From NCBI GenBank assembly GCA_029256325.1, contig JAQSYD010000006.1:1-64000 (forward strand): a stretch of 64,000 bases of DNA. The letters are read 5' to 3'. The stretch is from Clostridia bacterium. GTDB lineage: Bacteria > Bacillota > Clostridia > Lutisporales > Lutisporaceae. Within the stretch, counting starts at the first letter, position 1; each line of letters starts with the position of its first letter. Both the position numbers and the translations under genes were made by a program. This document shows positions 39,196-48,257 of this stretch, one piece after another. The notes beneath the pieces were generated by a model. It was not told the DNA's origin, made no database searches, and saw only the letters and a program-made list of their open reading frames with translations.

Positions 39196-42120
39196 ATGAA
39201 GAATTTTTTTAGAACTATTATTACCTTGGTCATCTTTTCAATGATGTTGCCTGTTTTTATGGTTTTTGGTGAGCCAGGTACATCAGAAAAGACTGATTTT
39301 CGCGGAGTATGGGTTTCAACTGTAGTAAACATTGACTATCCCACCAAACCGACAACAGATGTTGAAGTGTTAAAAAGCGAGGCTCTGAGAATACTGGATA
39401 ATGCAAAAGATATGGGGATGAATGCAGTTTTTTTACAAGTGCGTCCCAGCTCTGATGCAATATACAAGTCCAAATATTTTCCTTGGTCTAAGTACTTAAC
39501 AGGAAGCCAAGGGGTAGCGCCTGCTGATAATTTTGATCCTCTTGAGTTTTGGATCACTGAAGCTCACAACAGAGGAATAGAATTGCATGCGTGGCTCAAT
39601 CCGTACAGAGTAACTAAAAAGGCTGGCAATGAACCGGCACATGACTTTAATTCTTTAGCACCTAACAATCCGGCTAAGCTGCATCCTGAATGGGTTGTTA
39701 AGCATCCGGATGGAAATCTTTATTATAATCCAGGAATCCCTGAAGTTAGAAAGCTTGTTATAGATGGTATTACAGAAATTGTACAAAACTATGATGTAGA
39801 TGGCATTCATTTTGATGACTACTTTTATCCTGGAAATAGTTTTGCCGATGAAGCTACATATAAAAAATATGGAACAGGTTACACAGATATACATAACTGG
39901 CGTAGAGCAAATGTGGATACGCTGGTGCGCGATTTGTCCAAAGCCATCAAAGCAGTTTCTAAGGATGTAAGCTTTGGAATCAGTCCTTTTGGGATATGGG
40001 CAAATAAAGCGACCAATGCATTGGGCAGTGATACAAAAGGAAATCAATCCTTTTACAGCCATTATGCAGATACCAGAAAATGGGTAAAAGAGGGTTGGCT
40101 AGATTATATCGCACCGCAGATCTATTGGAATATTGGTTTCACAATTGCAGACTACAGCAAGCTGGTAGCTTGGTGGGAGGATGTCGTTAAGGATACCGGA
40201 GTTGACTTGTACATTGGGCAGGCTGCCTATAAATCCAACAATGCAACGCTGGATAGCCCTTGGTATGGAGTAGCAGAGATTGAAAAGCAGCTGCAATTCA
40301 ATGCCAAGCGTGCAGAAGTAGATGGAAGCATATTCTTCAGCTATAAATCCTTTAAGGATAGACCGTCTTTGGCAGCAGTAGTAAAAGGGTTTTACCAACA
40401 GAAGGACGGTATCATAGCAAGTGTACCAGTAAATGTTGCTCGTCCTACAACCGGTTTGAAAACAAGTCTTAATCAGTTTTACATAACCGGTTCTTCAGAT
40501 CCCAGCAAGCCATTGCTGTTAAATGGCAAGGTTGTTGAAGGACGTTCAAAGAATGGATATTTTGGCGTTTTGGTGCCGCTGCAAAATGGACAGAATATAT
40601 TAACCTTTGCGCAAGATGGTTCTTACACAACAAGATCCATCTATAGACAAATAGCTGCTCCGGCTGCACCGGCTAAAATGACCGTAGCAGAGATTCCTGC
40701 CGGTTCTGCATATCCGCAAACACAGGAATATAGAAGTCCGGGTGAAAAGATAACCTTTACGGCGCAAGCACCTTATGGTTCTATAGTGACAGTTAAATTG
40801 GGAACTGAAACATATCCAATGCAGGCTGCCAATATAAAACCAAGTGGAGAAGGAATTTATGCTGATAAATATACTTATGAATATACAATTCCTAACTATG
40901 AAGGAGCTCCTAGAATTGTAGACCTTGGCGCACCAGAATATACCATGTATGATGGCGGACCGGCAAAAACACGAATAGCACCGGGGACAATAAGCGTAAT
41001 CATGAAAAACACTGCTTTTTATGCTGAAGTGAACAAGAGTGTTATTAACACATATCAGACACCAACCACTGTAAATGGAGCGGCAAATGAGCTATACAGC
41101 GGCATGGTTGACTATATTACTGCAATCACCGGCAACTATATACGACTATCTTCTGGCTTATATGTTAAAAAAGAAGACGTTAAGACCTATACATCAGATA
41201 TGCAATTGCGTTCGGTAGTTACGAATGCTGCCTATGTAACGGGAGAAAAATGGGATGCATTAAAGCTTGATATGTCGGGCTATGCAGCCGCTATATCGGC
41301 CTTTGATGGAGTTACCCTGAAACTTCAAATTTCTAAGGCATATGCCACAGCATTGCCTGTATTACCGGAGAATTCTCTTTTCTCCAAAGTTGAGTTGGTT
41401 AAAGATGATGATAAAGCTCAATATATTTTAACCTTAAAAAGCGATCAACGCATCGAGGGCTATTATATTGAACAGACAGCAACAGGCTTAAACTTAAACA
41501 TTAAAAGGCCAGTAAAGCTAAAAGAAGGTCTAAAGCCACTGCTGGGTCTTACAATCATGCTGGATCCGGGACATGGAGGAAGTGACCCAGGTGCCATAGG
41601 TCCTTTAGGATTGAAGTATCCTGAAAAAACAATAAATCTTAACACAGCAATAAAGACAAAGGCAGAGCTGGAGAAGCTTGGCGCAATAGTACTTATGACA
41701 AGAACTACAGATAAGGATGTAACCCTGGATGAGCGTCTGACGGCTTCTAGAAATGCAAAGCCGGATATGTTTATTTCCATTCATGCAAACAGCATGGGCG
41801 ATAATGTAGATATATCCAAAGTGGATGGTTTCTCAGTATTCTACAAGGAAAAATTGGCTCAACCTCTTGCAGATATGGTATTTAACAATACAATAACTGC
41901 ATTAAGCCGTAACAGCAAAGGTCTTCATGTAAGAAACCTATATGTGACTCGAGGAACATGGACACCATCCGTTTTGTTGGAAAGTGGATTTATTCCAAAT
42001 CCAAATGAATTTGAATGGTTGATTGATGATAACGAACAATTGAAATTGGCGAAGAGCCTTGCTGAAGCAGTAGTGAAATATCTTACTCCCCAAAAACTTG
42101 AAGCTACAGTAATTCAATAG
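39196..42120 (+). CDS. two-domain cell-wall hydrolase: N-terminal glycosyl-hydrolase-like (GHL10) plus C-terminal N-acetylmuramoyl-L-alanine amidase (Amidase_3)
   Basis: DFRGVWVSTVVNIDYP...WLNPYRV; IMLDPGHGGSDPGAIGP...SIHANS...VLLESGFIPN. Confidence 0.9.
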   Translation: MKNFFRTIITLVIFSMMLPVFMVFGEPGTSEKTDFRGVWVSTVVNIDYPTKPTTDVEVLKSEALRILDNAKDMGMNAVFLQVRPSSDAIYKSKYFPWSKYLTGSQGVAPADNFDPLEFWITEAHNRGIELHAWLNPYRVTKKAGNEPAHDFNSLAPNNPAKLHPEWVVKHPDGNLYYNPGIPEVRKLVIDGITEIVQNYDVDGIHFDDYFYPGNSFADEATYKKYGTGYTDIHNWRRANVDTLVRDLSKAIKAVSKDVSFGISPFGIWANKATNALGSDTKGNQSFYSHYADTRKWVKEGWLDYIAPQIYWNIGFTIADYSKLVAWWEDVVKDTGVDLYIGQAAYKSNNATLDSPWYGVAEIEKQLQFNAKRAEVDGSIFFSYKSFKDRPSLAAVVKGFYQQKDGIIASVPVNVARPTTGLKTSLNQFYITGSSDPSKPLLLNGKVVEGRSKNGYFGVLVPLQNGQNILTFAQDGSYTTRSIYRQIAAPAAPAKMTVAEIPAGSAYPQTQEYRSPGEKITFTAQAPYGSIVTVKLGTETYPMQAANIKPSGEGIYADKYTYEYTIPNYEGAPRIVDLGAPEYTMYDGGPAKTRIAPGTISVIMKNTAFYAEVNKSVINTYQTPTTVNGAANELYSGMVDYITAITGNYIRLSSGLYVKKEDVKTYTSDMQLRSVVTNAAYVTGEKWDALKLDMSGYAAAISAFDGVTLKLQISKAYATALPVLPENSLFSKVELVKDDDKAQYILTLKSDQRIEGYYIEQTATGLNLNIKRPVKLKEGLKPLLGLTIMLDPGHGGSDPGAIGPLGLKYPEKTINLNTAIKTKAELEKLGAIVLMTRTTDKDVTLDERLTASRNAKPDMFISIHANSMGDNVDISKVDGFSVFYKEKLAQPLADMVFNNTITALSRNSKGLHVRNLYVTRGTWTPSVLLESGFIPNPNEFEWLIDDNEQLKLAKSLAEAVVKYLTPQKLEATVIQ

Positions 42121-42132
42121 AACAGAGTTTTT

Positions 42133-42179
42133 AATAACCTGATAACTATGGTGCCAGGCACTATAGTTATCAGGTTATT
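42133..42179. repeat. long palindrome/hairpin, family member 1 (variant core)
   Basis: AATAACCTGATAACTATGGTGCC-A-GGCACTATAGTTATCAGGTTATT, 23-nt arms with one G:U. Confidence 0.9.
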
Positions 42180-42236
42180 TGATTAAAAACAATGTTTCCA
42201 TGGAATGATGGCGAAATAAAGTTTAGAATGGTATTG

Positions 42237-42513
42237 TATAGTTTTGTTGTTACGAACAATGCAATAACTATAACATGAATAAATTTAGGAGACAACAATA
42301 TGATGCTACCTGCAATATGCTTTGTTGAATAGTTAATTTAATATTGAGAAACAGCTTCCTGCCTTGTCAAAAACTTATACCTTTGACTGGCTTGTTTTGA
42401 TGTTTTCTTATATTCAACAAAGTAGTATAACGGTGCTATAGTAGTCTTTAAATTTATGATGAAACATATGCTTATTTCATAAAACCGTACTGCAGGTACG
42501 GTTTTATTTTTTG
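42237..42513 (+). ncRNA. candidate structured RNA ending in an intrinsic terminator
   Basis: CTTTGTTGAATA (42320-42331) pairs with TATTCAACAAAG (42411-42422), enclosing GCC-TT-GTCAAA ... TTTGAC-T-GGC hairpin; terminator AAAACCGTAC ... GTACGGTTTT + ATTTTTT at 42481-42513; start and strand uncertain. Confidence 0.4.
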
Positions 42514-42548
42514 TCCTATAGGTCATCACTATAGGGTTACTTGCTATG

Positions 42549-42604
42549 AAAAAAGACTGCAAATAGACAATCTTGTATTGTTTACTATTTGCAGTCTTTT
42601 TTTG
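42549..42604 (+). terminator. second strong hairpin/terminator upstream of S4-domain gene
   Basis: AAAAGACTGCAAATAG ... CTATTTGCAGTCTTTT (16 bp) followed by TTTG. Confidence 0.75.
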
Positions 42605-42625
42605 TTTTTGAAAGAAGGTGAACTT

Positions 42626-42661
42626 ATGCCAGTTACTAATGCTATGACAGCAAACGGATAG
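42626..42661 (+). CDS. short uORF MPVTNAMTANG upstream of S4-domain gene (tentative)
   Basis: AAGAAGGTG RBS-like sequence 6 nt before ATG; ends 17 nt before next ATG. Confidence 0.3.
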   Translation: MPVTNAMTANG

Positions 42662-42678
42662 AGTAAAGAACGGAGGTT

Positions 42679-43185
42679 ATGATGAATAAATTGACTTTGA
42701 AATGGGCGTTCAATGCGATTGCCCAAGATAAGATAGAACGATATTGCCATAATTGCAATAGAAAGGTAATTTTTACAGATTCTAAGAAGCGGAGAAGAAA
42801 CGCCAATGGCAAGACCATATATGAATATGCTATTTATAAATGTGAAAAAGAACATACTTGGAATAAGCTTCTTAAGAGCTACAGTGCGCATACAGATATT
42901 GAAGGTTTTCTTGAGGAGGAATCGCAAGAAGTACTCCAGTATGAGACACCAAAGGAGCTAATACTTGCAGAAGCTATAGCAGACGGCTTGCAGGAAATTG
43001 AAATATATGTAAAGAATATAAATGAAAGACAGCGGCTGGATAAATTATTAGCACTGCATATAACAGATTTGAGCAGAACTCAAGTAAAGCTATGGATTGA
43101 TTGCGGTAAAATACAAATAGACAATTGTCATGTAAAGCCTGATACACGGATTAGAAACCATCAAACAATCCAAATAAGACTTTAA
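42679..43185 (+). CDS. protein with N-terminal Cys/His cluster and C-terminal S4 RNA-binding domain
   Basis: CHNCNRKVIF...KCEKEHTW then RLDKLLALHITDLSRTQVKLWIDCGKIQIDNCHVKPDTRIRNHQTIQI; GGAGG RBS. Confidence 0.7.
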   Translation: MMNKLTLKWAFNAIAQDKIERYCHNCNRKVIFTDSKKRRRNANGKTIYEYAIYKCEKEHTWNKLLKSYSAHTDIEGFLEEESQEVLQYETPKELILAEAIADGLQEIEIYVKNINERQRLDKLLALHITDLSRTQVKLWIDCGKIQIDNCHVKPDTRIRNHQTIQIRL

Positions 43186-43200
43186 TTAGACCTTGGTGAA

Positions 43201-43239
43201 AACCTGAATCTGTGGTGCCAGGCACCACAGATTCAGGTT
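43201..43239. repeat. long palindrome/hairpin, family member 2
   Basis: AACCTGAATCTGTGGTGCC-A-GGCACCACAGATTCAGGTT, perfect 19-bp arms. Confidence 0.95.
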
Positions 43240-43281
43240 ATGTTAAAATAAGCTATAATAAATGTAAGGACGGTGAGGGTT

Positions 43282-44319
43282 ATGTCTTTAATAAAACCTA
43301 AGAGATTACAAGAAGGCGACAAGGTTGCCACAATAAGCTTATCCTGGGGTGGAGCTGGTGATGAGGATATACTTTGGAGATACGAGGTGGGGAAAAAACG
43401 ACTGCAAGAGGAATTTGGTTTAGAGGTAGTAGAAATGCCGAATACTCTAAAGGGAACAAAGTACATCTATGAGAATCCTGAAAAAAGAGCGGAAGACTTG
43501 ATGAAAGCATTCTCTGACCCATCTATAAAGGGTATTTTTACATGCATAGGCGGTACTGAAAGTGTAAGATTGCTGCCTTATATAGACTATGATGTAATAA
43601 GGAATAATCCCAAGATTCTTATAGGATATTCTGATACGACAGTTACTCATTTTATATGCAGAAAGGCAGGCATATCAAGCTTCTATGGAGCATCGGTACT
43701 GGCAGAATTTGCAGAAAATGTACAGATGTTTGATTACACGAAGCATTGGGTTCAAAAAACTCTTTTTGACAATTCAATGATAGGTAAGATTGAGCCATCC
43801 TCAGTTTGGACCAGTGAGTATTTACCGTGGGAAGAGAAAAATAGAAATATCCGGAGAGCAGTGCAGCCACATACAGGCTATGAGCTGCTGCAGGGAAAAG
43901 GTAAGGTGCAAGGATGTTTAATCGGCGGCTGCATGGAAGTGATGGAGATGTTGAAGGGGACTGAAGTTTGGCCTGAGCTGAAGGCTTGGGAAGACAGTAT
44001 TCTCTTTTTTGAGACATCAGAGGATAAGCCTGATCCTACCTATGTGGAGTATTGGCTGCGCAATTATGGGTCTTTAGGTATTTTACAAAGTATAGGAGGT
44101 ATCATATTTGCCAAGCCTTATGATAATCTTTATTATGAAGAGTATAAAAATGCACTCATAAGGGTTGTACGAGAAGAGTTGAAGCTTGTAAATCTACCTA
44201 TTTTGTACAATATGAATTTTGGTCATACAGCGCCTATGTGTGTGTTGCCCTATGGAGCACTGGCAGAAATTGATTGTGAAAAAAAGAGTTTTAGTATTAT
44301 GGAAAGCGGTGTTGTATAA
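43282..44319 (+). CDS. S66 LD-carboxypeptidase/MccF-like protein
   Basis: LQEGDKVATISLSWGG, IKGIFTCIGGTESVRLLPYIDYDVI, PKILIGYSDTT. Confidence 0.92.
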   Translation: MSLIKPKRLQEGDKVATISLSWGGAGDEDILWRYEVGKKRLQEEFGLEVVEMPNTLKGTKYIYENPEKRAEDLMKAFSDPSIKGIFTCIGGTESVRLLPYIDYDVIRNNPKILIGYSDTTVTHFICRKAGISSFYGASVLAEFAENVQMFDYTKHWVQKTLFDNSMIGKIEPSSVWTSEYLPWEEKNRNIRRAVQPHTGYELLQGKGKVQGCLIGGCMEVMEMLKGTEVWPELKAWEDSILFFETSEDKPDPTYVEYWLRNYGSLGILQSIGGIIFAKPYDNLYYEEYKNALIRVVREELKLVNLPILYNMNFGHTAPMCVLPYGALAEIDCEKKSFSIMESGVV

Positions 44320-44333
44320 TTGTTCATATTCAT

Positions 44334-44374
44334 ATCCTGATAACTGTGGTGCCTGGCACCATAGTTGTCAGGAT
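44334..44374. repeat. long palindrome/hairpin, family member 3
   Basis: ATCCTGATAACTGTGGTGCC-T-GGCACCATAGTTGTCAGGAT; only non-Watson-Crick positions are G:U-compatible on the plus strand. Confidence 0.92.
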
Positions 44375-44389
44375 TTACTTTCCGGTAAG

Positions 44390-44436
44390 ACATTTGATAT
44401 AAATCTTAAGAAAGTCTTAAGATTTATATCAAATGT
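44390..44436. repeat. perfect 21-bp inverted repeat with 5-nt loop
   Basis: ACATTTGATATAAATCTTAAG-AAAGT-CTTAAGATTTATATCAAATGT, 15 nt after hairpin 3. Confidence 0.95.
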
Positions 44437-44517
44437 TTTGTAAGGATTGCCTGTTAGTATTTAACTGAGGCAGGTGATGAATTTTGAAACAGCAAATATG
44501 CGTTGGAGGTTGACACT

Positions 44518-45213
44518 ATGGATAAATTGAATGTACTTGTTTGTGATGATGATAAGGCGATTGCGGATGCTTTGGAAATATACCTGAAGTATGAAAACTA
44601 TGGGGTCATAAAGGCAACTAATGGGATTCAAGCACTAAAGGCATTGGCGGAGCAGGAGATACATCTTATTCTTATGGATATCATGATGCCTGAAATGGAT
44701 GGATTATCTGCGACCATTAAAATACGAGAAGAAAAGAATATACCCATTATTATGCTTTCAGCGAAATCAGAGGATACAGATAAAATAACAGGCTTGAATT
44801 TCGGTGCCGATGACTATGTGACAAAGCCCTTTAATCCTTTGGAGCTCATGGCAAGGGTAAAATCACAAATGAGGCGTTATACTTCTCTTGGAAGTATTGC
44901 TGTCAAAAACAATATACTTAAAACAGGCGGCTTGGAGCTTGATACTGAAGCAAAAGAGCTGCGTGTTGACGGAGAAATCGTTAAACTAACAGCCACTGAA
45001 TATGGAATCATTCTTTTTCTAATGAAAAATATCGGGCATGTTTTTTCCATCGCACAAATATATGAGCATGTATGGGATGAACCTTCCTATTCAGTTGAAA
45101 ACACTGTTTCAGTGCATATTAGGCGTATCAGAGAAAAGATTGAGATAAATCCAAAGGATCCAAAATATTTAAAGGTGGTGTGGGGTATTGGATATAAAAT
45201 TGAAAAATATTAA
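44518..45213 (+). CDS. OmpR/VanR-like response regulator
   Basis: VLVCDDDKAIADALEIYLK, MDIMMPEMDG, C-terminal winged helix. Confidence 0.93.
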   Translation: MDKLNVLVCDDDKAIADALEIYLKYENYGVIKATNGIQALKALAEQEIHLILMDIMMPEMDGLSATIKIREEKNIPIIMLSAKSEDTDKITGLNFGADDYVTKPFNPLELMARVKSQMRRYTSLGSIAVKNNILKTGGLELDTEAKELRVDGEIVKLTATEYGIILFLMKNIGHVFSIAQIYEHVWDEPSYSVENTVSVHIRRIREKIEINPKDPKYLKVVWGIGYKIEKY

Positions 45214-47182
45214 ATATTTAACCGGCACAAAAGTGATTGCAGTTATTCTGGCTTGGCTTTGCTTTATGAGCGCAGCAGCTAGTGGGATATTTTTAATTTA
45301 CAATCAAGACGTAATGCACAATAGCAGCTATTATACAACAAATAGTTTTAACTCAGAATACTCAAGACTTGTGCATAATGCCATAGAGCTTCAGATTAAG
45401 TTAAGAAATGAACCTGGAATCATTGTTTCCAGCGCTTCTCAAAGCACTGTTTCAGACAATGCGGAGCGATATCAGGTCATTAAAAACAGATTAGAAGGTA
45501 CAGTGAATTTTTCTTACTATATAAAAAACACTGCTACGGGAGAGGTTATCAGCAATGTAAATGCAGCCGATCGTGTGGCATTGCTGAAAAAACAGCCTTC
45601 CTATTTATATTTAAAACAGGGGGTATCCGGTAACAATAATCTATGGTATCAAGATGATATAGCAAAAATGCTTTCAGGAACGAACTATGAGGTTCATACA
45701 GCTGTGGTGGAACCCTTAAAGCCAGGGGATGCACTGTATGAAGAATTCACTAATTTTTCTAGGGTTAAAGCCGGTATACCCTATATGATACCTGCACTGA
45801 TCGCTTCAATCATCCTTGGGCTGGCATCTTTTGCCTATCTGGTTTGGGCTGCAGGACGCAGAGAACAAAGTGGAGAGGTTAACCTCCTGTCGGTGGACAG
45901 AATTTATACAGATGTTCATACGCTTCTGGTTTTTCTTGCAGCTGTACTATCTATAGCCATTGTGACAGAAGTATCCAACGGCGGCACAATAATTATGTTT
46001 GTCGGCGCAGCCATTATTTTTGGCATAGATCTAGTCATTGGTCTCACATATATATTATCGATGGTTCGACAGTTTAAGAAGAAGCAATTACTAAGAAATT
46101 CGTTGACCTATAAGCTTTATAGCGCAGCTAAGGAATATGTGGTATTGGCTTTTAGGGGCAAGCTTTTTAAAGCTTGGACATTGCTTGTGTTGTTAGGGTA
46201 TGGTGCAATCAATGGAGTATTATTCGCAATATTTTTATCAACCTGGCGATATAATGGTGCTTTTGAATTCTTGTTTTCAGGGCTATTATTGCTGGGATTC
46301 AACATTGCTGCAGTATATTTTGCTGCAAAGTCTCTTAGAAGCTTAGCACAGATTATGGAAGCTGCCAAAGAACTTTCTTCGGGCAATCTTGATTATAATT
46401 TGGATACAAAGGAAATGTCTGCAGCTTTTGCAGGCTTTGCAGAAGATCTGCAAGGGATGCAGTCAGGCTTGAGAAAGGCTGTTGCAGAGGCGGTAAAGGG
46501 TGAGAGAATGAAAACGGAACTTATCACCAATGTTTCTCATGACTTAAAGACACCCCTGACATCCATCATAAATTACGTTGATCTGCTTAAAAAAGAAGAG
46601 TTGAAAAATGAAAATGCGAAGGAATATGTTATGGTTTTAGAAGAAAAATCAGCAAGGCTAAAGCAGCTGATAGAGGATTTGATCGAAGCCAGTAAAGCTT
46701 CCAGCGGAAATTTATCCGTAACTGCAGAAAAGGTTGATATGCATCAGCTTGTGATGCAGGCTTATGGGGAATATGAAGAAAAAATAGAAAAAGCAGGCTT
46801 GGATATTCGTACAAATACTGTAGAAAAGGATGTATTTGTATTGGCTGACGGCAAATATTTGTGGCGTATCATTGAAAACTTGCTGTCCAATGCATTGAAA
46901 TATTCTATGCCGAACTCCAGAGTGTATATTAGTGTTGAAAAGAATGAGAAGTATGGGGTTTTAACAATAAAGAACATATCTGCTTTTCCTCTTGAGATTT
47001 CTCCTGAACAATTGACAGAACGCTTTGTTAGAGGGGATGCCTCAAGAACGGCAGAGGGTTCGGGCTTGGGCTTATCAATAGCACAAGGCTTGACGAATCT
47101 GCAGGGCGGAAGGTTTAAAATAGATATCGATGGAGATTTGTTCAAGGCTACTGTAGAAATCCCTTTATGGGTAGAAATATAG
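45188..47182 (+). CDS. multi-TM sensor histidine kinase
   Basis: LITNVSHDLKTPLTSIINYVDLL; GSGLGLSIAQGL; overlaps RR gene by 26 nt. Confidence 0.92.
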   Translation: MDIKLKNIKYLTGTKVIAVILAWLCFMSAAASGIFLIYNQDVMHNSSYYTTNSFNSEYSRLVHNAIELQIKLRNEPGIIVSSASQSTVSDNAERYQVIKNRLEGTVNFSYYIKNTATGEVISNVNAADRVALLKKQPSYLYLKQGVSGNNNLWYQDDIAKMLSGTNYEVHTAVVEPLKPGDALYEEFTNFSRVKAGIPYMIPALIASIILGLASFAYLVWAAGRREQSGEVNLLSVDRIYTDVHTLLVFLAAVLSIAIVTEVSNGGTIIMFVGAAIIFGIDLVIGLTYILSMVRQFKKKQLLRNSLTYKLYSAAKEYVVLAFRGKLFKAWTLLVLLGYGAINGVLFAIFLSTWRYNGAFEFLFSGLLLLGFNIAAVYFAAKSLRSLAQIMEAAKELSSGNLDYNLDTKEMSAAFAGFAEDLQGMQSGLRKAVAEAVKGERMKTELITNVSHDLKTPLTSIINYVDLLKKEELKNENAKEYVMVLEEKSARLKQLIEDLIEASKASSGNLSVTAEKVDMHQLVMQAYGEYEEKIEKAGLDIRTNTVEKDVFVLADGKYLWRIIENLLSNALKYSMPNSRVYISVEKNEKYGVLTIKNISAFPLEISPEQLTERFVRGDASRTAEGSGLGLSIAQGLTNLQGGRFKIDIDGDLFKATVEIPLWVEI

Positions 47183-47241
47183 CAATTAAAGTCAAGAATA
47201 GGACATCCTTTATCATTTATCCTTAAGTAGGAGGTGAGTAC

Positions 47242-48156
47242 ATGGAAAGCTGGGAAAAAATAAATGCTGTTCAGCGCATGCAGGATTATATTGAACAGCA
47301 TATTACAGAGCCTATAACGCTGCATATGATTGCGCAGGCTGCGGGGTATTCACCATGGCATTCTGCGAGAATTTTTAAGGAGCTTTTGGGAAAGACCTTG
47401 TTTGAGTATATCAGGGCACTTAGGTTATCTCATGCGGCGGTTAGACTTCGTGATAACAATGATGAAAAGATTATTGATATTGCTTTTGACTTTGTGTTTG
47501 ATTCCCACGAAGGTTTTACCAGGGCTTTTTCAAAGCAATTTGGCGTAACACCGCATTATTACAGCAAAAAGACCCCGCCTATTAAGCTTTTTATGCCCAA
47601 CCGAATCCGTGGATATTACCTTACTTTACAAAAAGGAGATGATAGGATGATAGAAAAACCTAAAACCAATACCGTGTTTGTTCAAGTTGTTGATCGACCG
47701 GCAAGAAGGCTGATTTTAAAAAGGGGCATCAAGGCAACTCATTATTTTGAATATTGCGATGAGGTCGGTTGCGATGTATGGGGATTACTTTCCAGCATCA
47801 AGGATGCCATATATGAACCTGTAGGAATGTGGCTGCCTGAGAATATGGTAAGACCCGGCACATCCGTATATGCTCAAGGGGTAGAGGTATCTGCCAATTA
47901 TGCCGGTGAAGTTCCGGAGGGCTTTGATATGATTGACCTGCCGCCTTGCAAGATGATGGTTTTCCAGGGCCAGCCCTTTGAGGATGAAAAGTTTGAAGAG
48001 GCAATTTCCGAAATATGGGAGACAATGAAAAGCTATGACCCTAAAATATACGGCTTTGAGTGGGCTGATGAGGACGCACCAAGAATTCAGCTGGAGCCGG
48101 CAGGGTATAGGGGATATATTGAGGCAAGGCCGGTTAGACAGATGATCAACAAGTAA
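47242..48156 (+). CDS. AraC-family regulator with GyrI-like effector domain
   Basis: N-terminal AraC HTH (MIAQAAGYSPWHSARIFKELLGKTLFEYIRALRLSHA), C-terminal GyrI-like region. Confidence 0.88.
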   Translation: MESWEKINAVQRMQDYIEQHITEPITLHMIAQAAGYSPWHSARIFKELLGKTLFEYIRALRLSHAAVRLRDNNDEKIIDIAFDFVFDSHEGFTRAFSKQFGVTPHYYSKKTPPIKLFMPNRIRGYYLTLQKGDDRMIEKPKTNTVFVQVVDRPARRLILKRGIKATHYFEYCDEVGCDVWGLLSSIKDAIYEPVGMWLPENMVRPGTSVYAQGVEVSANYAGEVPEGFDMIDLPPCKMMVFQGQPFEDEKFEEAISEIWETMKSYDPKIYGFEWADEDAPRIQLEPAGYRGYIEARPVRQMINK

Positions 48157-48175
48157 CTATCACTAAAAATATATT

Positions 48176-48217
48176 AAAGTCCCATGTCGAGCTTAGCCCT
48201 CGACATGGGACTTTTCA
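48176..48217. terminator. bidirectional terminator between convergent genes
   Basis: AAAGTCCCATGTCGAG ... CTCGACATGGGACTTT. Confidence 0.8.
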
Positions 48218-48257
48218 TGATCTGCGAATGTTTAGTCACTTAGTGCTGCTGCAAGAT

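Noticed and set aside
39655-40062. Antisense ORFs within the GHL10/amidase gene
   Set aside because: Opposite a conserved domain; no independent support.
42544-42927. 127-aa minus-strand ORF
   Set aside because: Starts within the coding region of the S4-domain gene on the opposite strand and runs through a terminator hairpin.
42133-44374. Hairpin family considered as CRISPR repeats
   Set aside because: Three copies spaced about 1.1 kb apart with genes between them; not an array.
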